From Streptomyces sp. NBC_00461 (lineage in GTDB: Bacteria; Actinomycetota; Actinomycetes; Streptomycetales; Streptomycetaceae), in NCBI RefSeq assembly GCF_036013935.1, contig NZ_CP107902.1, positions 5,179,001 through 5,243,000 of the forward strand: a DNA stretch of 64,000 bases, given 5' to 3'. Positions within the stretch are counted from its first letter, which is position 1. Each line of letters starts with the position of its first letter. Of this stretch, positions 27,704 to 35,725 are shown one piece after another. A model generated the notes under the pieces. That model did no database searches, was not told where the DNA came from, and was given only the letters and a program-made list of their open reading frames with translations. A program made the translations under genes and the position numbers.

Positions 27704-28369
27704 TCATATAAGGCCGTTGCGCAGCGCGTAGCCCACCGCGTGGGCCCGGTTGCGCAGTTGGAGCCGGGTGATGATCTCGTGCAGGACGTTCTTGACGGTC
27801 CGTTCCGAGTACGCGGTCTTGCGGGCGATCTCCGCGGTGTCCAGGCCCTCCGACACCAGGCGCAGCATGTCCGCCTCACGCGTGGTCAGCGTGGACAGGG
27901 ACAGGCCCCGCGGGTCGAGCGCCGAGCGCTGGAGGCTGCCCACATGGCTCAGCAGCTTGCCCAGCAGATCGCCCGGGAGCACACCCTCGCCGTTGGCCAC
28001 CGCCAGGACCAGGTTCAGCAGTTGGTCGTGGTCGGCCTCGGAACGCCGCAGCACCGCCGCCACACCGCACTCGATGACGCGCTGCAGTCCGCCGGAGCCG
28101 AGCGTGCCGACCACCAGGCCGGTGCGGGTGACGGTGTTGATCCGCAGCCGGTCCAGCAGGGCGGCCACGTCTTCGTCGACGGTGTCCACGACCACGAGCG
28201 ACACATGGGCCTGCTCCGCGTCACCCTCGTCGAGCAGTTCGACCTCGGGGCGCTGGCGCAGCTGGTGGACGATACCGACGCGCAGGACCGGGTCGGCGGC
28301 GTACACGGTCACGGTCACCCGGCTCTTACGTCCGGGCGAGTTCTTCTCCTGTGCACTTGCACTGGGCAT
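27704..28369 (-). CDS. LuxR-family response-regulator-like transcription factor of the CIS locus
   Basis: 221 residues. The N-terminal half is receiver-like (VTVYAADPVLRVGIVHQL; strand VSLVVVDTVDED) but lacks the usual acidic pair of true receivers, so phosphorylation is uncertain. The C-terminal 65 residues are a LuxR HTH (LTTREADMLRLVSEGLDTAE, then YSERTVKNVLHEIITRLQLR). No kinase gene is adjacent. It is the first gene of the minus-strand CIS block, 145 bp before the beta-propeller gene, and diverges from the membrane protein at 28573. Likely the pathway-specific regulator. ATG 28369 lies at the receiver-like N-terminus; its ribosome site is weak. Confidence 0.83.
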   Translation of the reverse strand: MPSASAQEKNSPGRKSRVTVTVYAADPVLRVGIVHQLRQRPEVELLDEGDAEQAHVSLVVVDTVDEDVAALLDRLRINTVTRTGLVVGTLGSGGLQRVIECGVAAVLRRSEADHDQLLNLVLAVANGEGVLPGDLLGKLLSHVGSLQRSALDPRGLSLSTLTTREADMLRLVSEGLDTAEIARKTAYSERTVKNVLHEIITRLQLRNRAHAVGYALRNGLI

Positions 28370-28572
28370 CGGGGGGTACCTGTTCCATGGGTTCGTGGGG
28401 GGTGGGGCGCAGGGGCGTGGAGACACCACAGGCGGTGCGCGGGAGGCGACGCGCGACACTAACGGCCCGCGGTTACAAGGGAGTTGCCGGTGGCTGTACG
28501 GGCATCATGGCTGCCCGGATCTTGCCCTCGCGTGCCTCGCGGCGTCCCCGGGTGTGTTTCTACGGTGGTGGC
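28370..28572. promoter_or_regulatory. Divergent promoter region, CIS regulator / membrane protein
   Basis: 203 bp between the LuxR-type gene (minus) and the membrane protein gene (plus). It must carry promoters for both. Runs of G (28371-28376, 28407-28412) mark it; no clear -35/-10 pair or inverted repeat was found by eye. Confidence 0.4.
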
Positions 28573-29904
28573 GTGACGCCTTCCGCAGCCTCTTCCGGTC
28601 CCGGTGCGCCCGGCCTCGACATCCCGGCCGTGACGGTGGCGCCTGGGGACACCGCCACGACGACTCTGACCGTCCGCAACGACAGCGACATCGTCGAGGC
28701 GTACAGCCTGGAGGTCGTCGGGGACTGCGCACCCTGGACCACCGTGGAACCCGCGCGGGTCTCGCTCTATCCCAGCACCTCCGAAACGGTGACGCTCCGT
28801 CTGGAGCCGCCGCGTTCGCACGAGATACGGGCCGGCGAGCTGCCGCTCGGCGTGCGGGTCCTGCCGACCGAGCACCCCGAGACCGTGCGGGTCCTCGAAA
28901 CGACCGTGCACATCCAGGAGTTCCACGAGCTGCGCACCGAACTGGCCCCGCGCCGTCGGCGCGGCTGGCTGCGCGGCCGCTACCGGCTGGCCGTCCAGAA
29001 CCAGGGCAACACCCCGGTGCAGGTGGGCTTCACCCCCGGCCAGGCGGGCGAGGAGCTGGCGTTCGCCTTCACCCCGGCGAAGCCGAAGCTGGAGCCCGGC
29101 GAGTCGGCGGAGATCGGGCTGCGCGTCCGCACCGGCAAGCCGGTGTGGTTCGGCGCCCCGGTGGTCTGGCCGTTCACCGTGGACACGGCCGAGGACGGCG
29201 AGCAGGAGGAGCCCAGCCCGTACGAGAACGCCGTACGGACGCCGCTGGACGCCGAGTTCGTCCAGATTCCGATCTTCCCCAAGTGGCTCCTCGCACTGCT
29301 CGCCGCGCTCCTCGCGCTGCTGATCGCCTGGTTCCTGCTGGTCAGGCCCGCGGTGCGCAGTGCCGCCAAGGACGCGGCCGACGAGGCGGTCCAGGCACGT
29401 CCCACGCCCGCCGGACAGCAGACTCCGGGCAACAGTGGTTCCGGCGGCGCCGGTTCGGCCACTCCCGGCGGCCAGGGGTCGGGCGGTTCGGCCGGAGCGG
29501 GCGGCGACGGCGGCGGCACGGGTGGTGGCGGCACCGCCGGCGGCGGTCAGCAGAGCTCGCAGACCATCGACGTGCAGTCGGCGAGCGGCGAGACCAAGCC
29601 CGGCACCTACACGGTGCCGAAGGACAGTGTCTTCGAAGTGACGGACATCGTCGTCGCCAACTTCCAAGGCGACGAAGGGCTGTTGACGATCTCCTTCGGC
29701 GATCGCAAGATCACCACGATCGCCATGGAGACCTTCCGTAACCAGGACTACCACTGGGTGACCCCCATCAAGATCCCCGAGGGCGATGCCGTGTCCATCG
29801 AGGTGACCTGCAACAAGCCGGGCACGCCGGCCACCGGCCGTCGGGCGAAGGGCTGCCACGAGGTCCTGAACGTGAGCGGTGTGCTCCGCAGCACCAAGCA
29901 ATGA
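28573..29904 (+). CDS. Single-pass membrane protein with Ig-like N-terminal domains ('hydrolytic protein' of CIS neighbourhoods)
   Basis: 443 residues, start GTG 28573. Residues about 10-230 form two beta-sandwich domains of the NPCBM-associated/CARDB type (VTVAPGDTATTTLTVRNDSD; YRLAVQNQGNTPVQVGF). One transmembrane helix LLALLAALLALLIAWFLLV lies at about 238-258. A Gly/Ser-rich linker follows, then a 110-residue C-terminal beta domain with a Cys pair near the end (TCNKPG...KGCHE). With no signal peptide, the simplest topology is N-terminus inside and C-terminus outside, the Cys pair then forming an external disulfide. It resembles proteins loosely annotated 'hydrolytic protein' near Streptomyces CIS genes. 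No catalytic motif is visible. A role in membrane contact with the particle is speculation. Confidence 0.75.
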   Translation: MTPSAASSGPGAPGLDIPAVTVAPGDTATTTLTVRNDSDIVEAYSLEVVGDCAPWTTVEPARVSLYPSTSETVTLRLEPPRSHEIRAGELPLGVRVLPTEHPETVRVLETTVHIQEFHELRTELAPRRRRGWLRGRYRLAVQNQGNTPVQVGFTPGQAGEELAFAFTPAKPKLEPGESAEIGLRVRTGKPVWFGAPVVWPFTVDTAEDGEQEEPSPYENAVRTPLDAEFVQIPIFPKWLLALLAALLALLIAWFLLVRPAVRSAAKDAADEAVQARPTPAGQQTPGNSGSGGAGSATPGGQGSGGSAGAGGDGGGTGGGGTAGGGQQSSQTIDVQSASGETKPGTYTVPKDSVFEVTDIVVANFQGDEGLLTISFGDRKITTIAMETFRNQDYHWVTPIKIPEGDAVSIEVTCNKPGTPATGRRAKGCHEVLNVSGVLRSTKQ

Positions 29905-30054
29905 ATCGAACTCTCCACTTCCGGGCCATTGTTGATCGGCAAAGGTGTCCTATGCAAAGAGTTCGATCTCACGCGACCGGATCCGTCCGGAAAACGTCAA
30001 CACCGGTCTGAAAACCTCGGCCCGCCGCCTGGCGGGGCGGAGCGCATGAGTCAG

Positions 30055-30083
30055 CCCCGGGTCCCATGGACCCGGGGTTTTTT
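30055..30083 (+). terminator. Rho-independent terminator
   Basis: Perfect 10-bp stem CCCCGGGTCC/GGACCCGGGG with a 3-nt CAT loop followed by six T residues (30078-30083), 150 bp past the stop of the membrane protein gene. This is a textbook intrinsic terminator, rare in such a high-GC genome, and it closes the CIS region. Confidence 0.9.
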
Positions 30084-30182
30084 GCCGCCTCGTCGCCGTC
30101 ACCGGTCAAAGGGGTGTTGAAGGGTGCGTTCGCATCCGGATCAAAAAGGGTGGGCGGTCGTTTTCAAATAATCGTCACCGTC

Positions 30183-30211
30183 TTGACTGGTGACGCCCTT
30201 CCGTGTGAGAG
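30183..30211 (+). promoter_or_regulatory. Possible promoter of the hydrolase gene
   Basis: TTGACT at 30183-30188 and TGAGAG at 30206-30211, spaced 17 bp, 48 bp before the hydrolase start. The -35 is good, the -10 is weak. Confidence 0.35.
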
Positions 30212-30258
30212 TCAGTCATCGCACCAGCCGGTGCCGCGGGGACAAGTGGAGGATTCGC

Positions 30259-31326
30259 ATGATCGACAGGCGTGGCTTCGGCAAGGCCCTGGGAGTGGGA
30301 ACAGGCGCCGCCGCCCTTTCGGTGGCCGGCCTGCAGAGCGCGTCCGCGGCGCAGACCCTCCCCATGGCCGTCCCCGCGGCAGCCCCCACGGCCGACCCCG
30401 CGACCGCGTCCGGCGGACGCACCGGCTTCCCGCGGCTGAAGCAGATCAGGGCCGGCCTGCTGGACGTCGGCTACGCCGAACTGGGCCCGGCCCACGGCCC
30501 GGCGGTCATCTGCCTGCACGGCTGGCCGTACGACATCCACAGTTACGTCGATGTCGCCCCGCTGCTGGCGGAGCAGGGGTGCCGGGTGATCGTCCCGTAC
30601 CTGCGCGGCCACGGCACGACGCGCTTCCTCTCCGACCGGACGTTCCGCAACGCCCAGCAGTCGGCGATCGCCCTGGACGTCATCGCCCTGATGGACGCCC
30701 TGAAGATCGAGAAGGCGGTGCTGGCCGGCTTCGACTGGGGCTCGCGCACCGCGGACATCGTCGCCGCGCTGTGGCCCGAGCGCTGCAAGGCCCTCGTGTC
30801 GGTGAGCGGATACCTGATCACCAACCGCGAGGCCCAGCTCTCACCGATCGCACCGCAAGCGGAGCACACCTGGTGGTACCAGTACTACTTCGCCACCGAG
30901 CGCGGCCGGCAGGCCATGGAGGCCCCGAAACTGCGCCACGACCTGACCCGGTTCGTCTGGGACACCGTCTCCCCGACGTGGGACTTCGACGACGCCACCT
31001 TCGAGCGCACCGCGGCCGCCTTCGAGAACCCGGACTACGCGGCCGTCGTCATCCACAACTACCGCTGGCGGCTGAGCCTCGCCGACGGCGAGCCTCGCTA
31101 CGACGGTCTGGAGAAGCGGCTCGCCGCCCGCCCGTACATCGACGTGCCGACCATCACCCTCGACCCCGAGCGCGACCCCTTCACGGCACCGGGCAACGGC
31201 TCCACCTACCGCGACAGGTTCACGGGCAAGTACGAGCACCGCACCCTGACCGGCATCGGCCACAACCTGCCCCAGGAGGCGCCGACGGCCTTCGCGCAGG
31301 CGGTCGTGGACGTGGACCACTTCTGA
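30259..31326 (+). CDS. Exported alpha/beta hydrolase, epoxide hydrolase/dehalogenase type
   Basis: 355 residues. The N-terminus DRRGFGKALGVGTGAAAL followed by SVAGLQSASA fits a twin-arginine signal. The fold is an alpha/beta hydrolase with oxyanion motif HGWP (His87), nucleophile elbow GFDWGSR with Asp159 rather than Ser, acidic residue in the TLDPERDPF region and catalytic His335 in GIGHNLPQE. An Asp nucleophile with HGxP points to epoxide hydrolases or haloalkane dehalogenases. GTGGAGGA precedes ATG 30259. The gene stands alone after the CIS terminator. Confidence 0.85.
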   Translation: MIDRRGFGKALGVGTGAAALSVAGLQSASAAQTLPMAVPAAAPTADPATASGGRTGFPRLKQIRAGLLDVGYAELGPAHGPAVICLHGWPYDIHSYVDVAPLLAEQGCRVIVPYLRGHGTTRFLSDRTFRNAQQSAIALDVIALMDALKIEKAVLAGFDWGSRTADIVAALWPERCKALVSVSGYLITNREAQLSPIAPQAEHTWWYQYYFATERGRQAMEAPKLRHDLTRFVWDTVSPTWDFDDATFERTAAAFENPDYAAVVIHNYRWRLSLADGEPRYDGLEKRLAARPYIDVPTITLDPERDPFTAPGNGSTYRDRFTGKYEHRTLTGIGHNLPQEAPTAFAQAVVDVDHF

Positions 31327-31419
31327 CGAAACCTTCGGTCACCGTCCCGACAGGTGATCGCCATGTGATCGACAGCTGATTCATGCAAGGCGAATCCGAC
31401 CACCGAACGGAGCTCGACC

Positions 31420-31692
31420 ATGAAAAGCACCAGCACCAGCACCAGCACCAGCACCAGCACCACCACCAGCACCACCACCACCGACACCACCACCGACACC
31501 ACCACCGTCACCGCCACTGCGGCTGCCACTGCCGTGCGGCGGGCGAGGTTCGGCAAGTTGCCCGAGCGTATTCGCTATGAGGAGATGGTCGAGGAGAGGG
31601 CGGCCGGGTCGAGCGACCCGACCCGGTACGCCTACGACCCCGAGGGCTCGTGGAAGTCCTTCTCCTGCCTCGCGCTCGACCTGGGCCTCTGA
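31420..31692 (+). CDS. Small Thr/Ser-repeat protein of unknown function
   Basis: 90 residues with a sharply bipartite build. Residues 2-38 are almost only Ser/Thr/Ala, encoded by tandem AGCACC hexamers (31426-31461) grading into ACC/GAC triplets. Residues 40-90 are normal sequence, RRARFGKLPERIRYEEMVEE, then PTRYAYDPEGSWKSFSCLAL and DLGL at the end. The C-terminal half, with an invariant-looking SWKSFSCLALDLGL end, could be a conserved small protein or a precursor peptide core. ACGGAG lies upstream of ATG 31420. It is followed by a CGNR regulator on the same strand. I do not recognise it. Confidence 0.6.
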   Translation: MKSTSTSTSTSTSTTTSTTTTDTTTDTTTVTATAAATAVRRARFGKLPERIRYEEMVEERAAGSSDPTRYAYDPEGSWKSFSCLALDLGL

Positions 31693-31736
31693 CGCGGCCC
31701 TTGTCGCATACCGGCATCACCTGTCAGGATGGTGAC

Positions 31737-32297
31737 GTGAACCTCGATCATGTCTTCGTCTGCGGAAACCCGGCGCTGGACTTCGCCGCCACACTCCGAG
31801 CGCGCCGTACGGTCCGCTTCGAGATGTTCGCGACGCCGGACAGGCTGAACGCATGGTATGTGGAGTCCGGCCTCGTCGACGCGGTCTCCCCCGTTCAGGA
31901 GGCCGACGTCGAGCAGGCGACGACCGTAAGGGAAGCCGTGTACCGGCTGGTCACCGCCCGGCGGCTCGGCGAGGAGTGCGACGGGGCGGCGCTGACCGTC
32001 GTGAACAACGCGGCACGCATGCCGTCCGCGGTGCCGCAGCTCACCCCGTCGGGGCGATGGACGCAGGCGACGCCGGAGGAAGCCCTCTCCATGGTGGCGC
32101 GCCATGCCGTCGAGTTGCTGAGCGGGCCGGACGTGCCCCTGCTCAGGGAGTGCGGCAACCCCGAGTGCACCCGCACCTACATCGACCGTTCGCGGGGCAC
32201 GCGCCGGCAGTGGTGCGGGATGGAGTCCTGCGGCAACAAGATCAAGGCGGCCGCCTACCGCGCCCGCAAGAAGTCCGCGCCCGCGGCGACCCGCTGA
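31737..32297 (+). CDS. CGNR zinc-finger (ABATE-domain) transcription factor
   Basis: 186 residues. The N-terminus (HVFVCGNPALDFAATLRAR) is the ABATE stress-sensor-like domain. The C-terminus has the CGNR zinc finger: CGNPECTRTYIDRSRGTRRQ followed by CGMESCGNKIKAAAYRARKK, giving four Cys ligands and a basic helix. GTG 31737 is chosen for AGGATGG upstream. Family members are predicted stress regulators. It may control the small protein 45 bp upstream. Confidence 0.88.
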   Translation: MNLDHVFVCGNPALDFAATLRARRTVRFEMFATPDRLNAWYVESGLVDAVSPVQEADVEQATTVREAVYRLVTARRLGEECDGAALTVVNNAARMPSAVPQLTPSGRWTQATPEEALSMVARHAVELLSGPDVPLLRECGNPECTRTYIDRSRGTRRQWCGMESCGNKIKAAAYRARKKSAPAATR

Positions 32298-32307
32298 CCT
32301 GCCCGTC

Positions 32308-32910
32308 CTATGCGACCGCCGTCGCGCGCAGGTGGTCGATGCCGGTGTCGAGCGCCGCCCTGAGGTGGGTCGAGTCGCCCGTGGACATCATGATCGCCAC
32401 GCCTCCCTGGATGCCCGCCAGCAGTGCGGCGGCCGTCCGGTCCACATCGAGAGCCGGCGACACCAGGCCGTTTGCCCGCAGGGCGCGCATGCCGCGGGCG
32501 AGCTGCTCCTGCCACTGGCTCATCAGCTCCGTCACGATCGCCCGTGCGCCCGGGCGCGACCGCCCCACCTGAAGGAACAGCGACCCCAACGGGCAGTGAT
32601 CGCCCTGGCGTTCATAGCGTTCCACCACCACGTCCCGCCACTGCTGCCAGGACTCCCACGAGTCCAGCCGCCCCAGGTGGGGCTGCTGGTCCTCCAGGAC
32701 GCGGTCCGCCTCGAACCGGGCCACCGCCAGCAGCAGTTCGTCCTTGCCGCCCGGGAAGTAGTGGAACAGCTGGCTCTTGCTCGTGCCGGTCCGGCTGCGA
32801 ATGTCGTCGAGCGTGGCGAAGGCGACCCCCTGCTCACGCAGCACCTCGGCCGCCCCTTTGACGATACGGGCCCGCGTGGCGCGGCCCTTCGCGGTCAGTG
32901 CGTCGGACAT
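32308..32910 (-). CDS. TetR/AcrR family regulator
   Basis: 200 residues. HTH at about 28-50 (ATLDDIRSRTGTSKSQLFHY). The C-terminal region (PLGSLFLQVGRSRPGARAIV) is of the TetR_C_16/AcrR type with ligand pocket unknown. GAGGAGGCCGG precedes ATG 32910. It diverges from the truncated SDR gene, with a palindromic candidate operator between them, so it probably once controlled that oxidoreductase and itself. Confidence 0.88.
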   Translation of the reverse strand: MSDALTAKGRATRARIVKGAAEVLREQGVAFATLDDIRSRTGTSKSQLFHYFPGGKDELLLAVARFEADRVLEDQQPHLGRLDSWESWQQWRDVVVERYERQGDHCPLGSLFLQVGRSRPGARAIVTELMSQWQEQLARGMRALRANGLVSPALDVDRTAAALLAGIQGGVAIMMSTGDSTHLRAALDTGIDHLRATAVA

Positions 32911-32925
32911 CCGGCCTCCTCGTTC

Positions 32926-32941
32926 TGGACTTGCTGGTCCA
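32926..32941. promoter_or_regulatory. Candidate TetR operator
   Basis: Inverted repeat TGGAC-ttgctg-GTCCA, centred in the 85-bp TetR/SDR divergent region. Dyads of the TGGAC...GTCCA form are frequent operators of TetR regulators paired with short-chain dehydrogenases. Confidence 0.6.
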
Positions 32942-32995
32942 TTTTCCGCGACGCAGAGTGGTCCGCACACCGCGAGACAGACCGGGAGAGACGTC

Positions 32996-33166
32996 ATGAG
33001 TCAACGGCTTCAGCACAAGACGGCATTGGTCACGGGGTCGACCAGCAACATCGGGCAGGCCATCGCCGAGGCCTTCGCTGCCGAGGGGGCCCACGTCATC
33101 GTGTCCGGGCGCAGCCGGGAACGGGGAACGCAGGTCGTCGAGGGGATCCGCGCCTCGGGCGGGAAA
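32996..33166 (+). pseudogene. Truncated short-chain dehydrogenase (5' part only)
   Basis: From ATG 32996 the first 57 codons read as an SDR N-terminus: KTALVTGSTSNIGQAIAEAF with the TGxxxxIG cofactor motif, then AEGAHVIVSGRSRERGTQVV. After about 33166 the similarity stops; the frame runs 25 codons more into the 3' end of the opposite gene at 33199. SDR enzymes need about 250 residues with the YxxxK motif, so this is a non-functional remnant created by deletion or replacement. Confidence 0.75.
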
Positions 33167-33198
33167 GGGGAGCGCCGAGCGCGCCGCGCGGCTGCGGC

Positions 33199-33510
33199 TC
33201 AGTCCCAGTTGACGCCCGTCACCTGCCACGGCGCGGGCTGATCTGCGGGCGAGGCGGGCGCGGCAGGAGGGGCGGGCGGGGCGTCATGACAGGTGAAGCC
33301 GAGCCGGGTCAGTGCCCTGCGCACCTCGCCCACGGTGAAGTCGCGACGGTTCTGCCTGGTGATGATCTCGCCGACCTGCATGACGGGGAAGGTGCGGCGG
33401 CCGATGGTCACGGACACTCCCGTGACGGCTTCGGGCTTGATGCCCTCCATCGAGTGCTCCACCTCGAACTTGGTGAAGTCGAAGGGAAAACGGGCGATGA
33501 CGCAGCGCAT
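33199..33510 (-). CDS. Conserved hypothetical protein, 103 residues
   Basis: Begins MRCVIARFPFDFTKFEVEHS and contains GVSVTIGRRTFPVMQVGEII, then RQNRRDFTVGEVRRALTRLG and a Pro/Ala-rich tail. It resembles a small hypothetical family common in Streptomyces beside CBS-domain genes, as here. No catalytic motif, membrane segment or signal peptide is visible. The RRDFTVGEV..AL..LGF stretch could be a small helical domain. Confidence 0.7.
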   Translation of the reverse strand: MRCVIARFPFDFTKFEVEHSMEGIKPEAVTGVSVTIGRRTFPVMQVGEIITRQNRRDFTVGEVRRALTRLGFTCHDAPPAPPAAPASPADQPAPWQVTGVNWD

Positions 33511-33576
33511 GTTGCCTCCACGGGGTTGAGAGGGAAACGCCGGAGCGGACCGACGCGGTGCGGGCGGTCAGTCGGT

Positions 33577-33987
33577 TCAGGAAAGGAGAGCGAGGACGCC
33601 CAGGGCGTAGCCGTGCTCGTCGATCACGGGGGACACGTCCAGCGTCCGTACCCGCATGGCGGCCTCCGCGTCGCCGAGCGTTGCCGCGGACGAGGTGAAC
33701 GGCCCCCGGTCGTACGGGATGTCCCGCAGCCGGGTCCGGTCGTGGTACCACGAGCCACCGTGGTGGGCGGCGAGCTGGGCCCGGGTGACCAGGCCCCCGC
33801 AGCGGCCGTCCTCGTCCCGGAGCAGCAGATGGGCGACGCGGGCGCCGTCGAGAACGGACAGTGCGACGTCGACCGCCATGTGGTCGTCGACCTGCAGCCC
33901 GGGAGCGCCCATGGCGTCACCGGCGGTCAGGCGGGTGCCGTCGGTGTCGACGGCCGGAGGGGGAGACAGCGTTCGGTCGGGCGCCAA
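33577..33987 (-). CDS. CBS-domain protein
   Basis: 136 residues with a tandem CBS pair: DAMGAPGLQVDDHMAVDVAL, ARVAHLLLRDEDGRCGGLVT, then the second repeat AAMRVRTLDVSPVIDEHGYA and LGVLALLS. CBS pairs bind adenosyl ligands and act as energy or redox sensors. The TTG start at 33987 is preferred because GAGGAGAAG lies 4-12 nt upstream; a further TTG at 34008 is in frame. It neighbours the 103-residue hypothetical gene on the same strand. Confidence 0.78.
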   Translation of the reverse strand: MAPDRTLSPPPAVDTDGTRLTAGDAMGAPGLQVDDHMAVDVALSVLDGARVAHLLLRDEDGRCGGLVTRAQLAAHHGGSWYHDRTRLRDIPYDRGPFTSSAATLGDAEAAMRVRTLDVSPVIDEHGYALGVLALLS

Positions 33988-34089
33988 TGGCTTCTCCTCA
34001 GCGAACAAGTGTGCGTCGGGGCATGCATGACGACGGGATGGCTGAACCAGCCGGCTCGGCCGACTGGTTCATCCGAACGACGACTGGCG

Positions 34090-35556
34090 CTACGCCTTCG
34101 AGCTCGGCGGGAACCTGCGACGGCCGCTCCGGACGGGCCGTCCGTCCCGCCCGCGACCGGCGGACCGGGGGCGCGCCGGCGGATCGGCGACCGGGACGGT
34201 GACCACCACGGGCGTCCCGGAAGGAGTCCTGGCTCCCGTGATACGGCTCAGCTCGGCCTCGCCCGATCGGGTTCGGGTGGTCCGCGCGGTTATGCCGGCG
34301 TCGACCAGCAGCCGGGCCATCTCGCGGCGCTGGTGGGGCAGGACCAGGGTGACGACGGTGCCGGACGCACCGGCGCGGGCGGTACGGCCGCCGCGGTGCA
34401 GATAGTCCTTGTGGTCACCCGGCGGGTCGAAGTTGACGACGAGGTCGAGGTCGTCGACATGGATGCCGCGGGCCGCGACGTTGGTGGCGATCAGGGCCGT
34501 GACATGGCCGTCCTTGAACTGGGCCAGGGTCCGGTTGCGCTGCGACTGGGACTTGCCGCCGTGCAGGGACGCCGCGCGCACCCCGACCGCCAGCAGCTTC
34601 TTGGCCAGCCGGTCCGCCGCGTGCTTGGTGTCGAGGAACATGATCACCCGGCCGTCGCGGGCGGCGATCTCGGTCGCGGTGGCGTGCTTGTCCTCGTCCT
34701 CGACGTGCAGCACGTGGTGGTCCATCGTGGTGACCGCGCCCGCGGCGGGGTCGACGGAGTGGACGACGGGGTCGTGCAGGTAGTTCCGCACCAGCCGGTC
34801 GACGTTACGGTCCAGGGTGGCCGAGAACAGCAGCCGCTGACCGTCGGGACGCACCAGGTCGAGCAGGGCGGTGACCTGCGGCAGGAAGCCCATGTCGGCC
34901 ATCTGGTCGGCCTCGTCGAGGACGGTGACGGAGACCTGGTCCAGCTGGCAGTCGCCCCGGACGATGAGGTCCTTGAGCCGTCCCGGTGTCGCTACGACGA
35001 CCTCGGCTCCGCCACGGAGCGCGCTCGCCTGGCGGCCGATCGACAGACCGCCGACCACGGTCGCCAGCCGCAGGCGCAGCGCCCGGGCATAGGGGGTGAG
35101 GGCGTCGGTGACCTGCTGGGCCAGTTCCCGGGTGGGCACGAGGACGAGTGCCAACGGCCGCCGGGGCTCGGCCCGTTGGTCCGCGATACGGGCCAGCAGG
35201 GCGAGGCCGAAGGCGAGTGTCTTGCCCGAACCGGTACGCCCGCGGCCCAGGACGTCCCGGCCGGCCAGCGAGTTGGGCAGCGTCGCTCCCTGGATGGGGA
35301 AGGGCACGGCCACGCCCTCGGTGCGCAGGGCGGCCAGCAGCGGCTCGGGCAGGTCGAGGTCGGCGAACGCCTCGACGGCCGGCAGCGCAGGGGTGACGGT
35401 GACCGGCGGCGCGAACTCCTCGCGGGGCGCGGCCGGGCGGTTGTTCTTACGACCGCTCCGCCCGGTCTCGGCCGGACGGGACCGGGCGCTTCGGCGCGCC
35501 GGTTTCTGCCGGGGCAGGTGTGAGGAGCCGTCGGTGGTGCGGCCGGTGCGGTTCAT
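34090..35556 (-). CDS. DEAD-box RNA helicase (copy 1)
   Basis: 488-residue ATP-dependent RNA helicase of the RhlE/CsdA type. Motifs: Q region PFPIQGATLP, motif I GRGRTGSGKT, Ia PTRELAQQV, Ib TPGRL, II VLDEADQMADMGF, III SAT, IV region VIMFLDTKHAADR, V ARGIHVDDLDLVVNFD and VI HRGGRTARAG. A basic N-terminal tail (about 45 residues) and a basic C-terminal tail flank the core. GAGGAAGG precedes ATG 35556. A cold-shock protein gene and a GC hairpin lie directly upstream. A paralogue of exactly the same length lies at 44982 in the same arrangement. Likely unwinds structured mRNA at low temperature. Confidence 0.93.
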   Translation of the reverse strand: MNRTGRTTDGSSHLPRQKPARRSARSRPAETGRSGRKNNRPAAPREEFAPPVTVTPALPAVEAFADLDLPEPLLAALRTEGVAVPFPIQGATLPNSLAGRDVLGRGRTGSGKTLAFGLALLARIADQRAEPRRPLALVLVPTRELAQQVTDALTPYARALRLRLATVVGGLSIGRQASALRGGAEVVVATPGRLKDLIVRGDCQLDQVSVTVLDEADQMADMGFLPQVTALLDLVRPDGQRLLFSATLDRNVDRLVRNYLHDPVVHSVDPAAGAVTTMDHHVLHVEDEDKHATATEIAARDGRVIMFLDTKHAADRLAKKLLAVGVRAASLHGGKSQSQRNRTLAQFKDGHVTALIATNVAARGIHVDDLDLVVNFDPPGDHKDYLHRGGRTARAGASGTVVTLVLPHQRREMARLLVDAGITARTTRTRSGEAELSRITGARTPSGTPVVVTVPVADPPARPRSAGRGRDGRPVRSGRRRFPPSSKA

Positions 35557-35670
35557 GCAGGACCTTCCTCGATGCGGCACGTATCGAGGAAGTCCCGCAG
35601 AGCGGCCGGGGGCCGTACCGGGATTCGCAAGAATGAGCCTGCCGTGGGTCGACGGGAGAAAGCAATGAAT

Positions 35671-35699
35671 CGGGGCCCGCACCCTGGGTGCGGGCCCCG
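35671..35699 (-). terminator. GC hairpin between cold-shock gene and helicase (copy 1)
   Basis: 13-bp perfect stem CGGGGCCCGCACC with a CTG loop, 27 bp after the cold-shock stop and 115 bp before the helicase start. Its 12-bp core GGGGCCCGCACC is identical in the second module (46621). No U-tract. It may terminate or attenuate the transcript between the two genes. Confidence 0.7.
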
Positions 35700-35725
35700 A
35701 TCACATAGAACGCGACGCGTCGGCG

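Noticed and set aside
31426..31520. Short tandem repeats as a CRISPR array
   Set aside because: Hexamers and triplets without spacers of 25-40 bp; they encode a Ser/Thr tract in frame.
32332..35523. A 1063-codon plus-strand open frame
   Set aside because: It runs antisense through TetR, CBS and DEAD-box genes and has no recognisable motif; a typical high-GC shadow frame.
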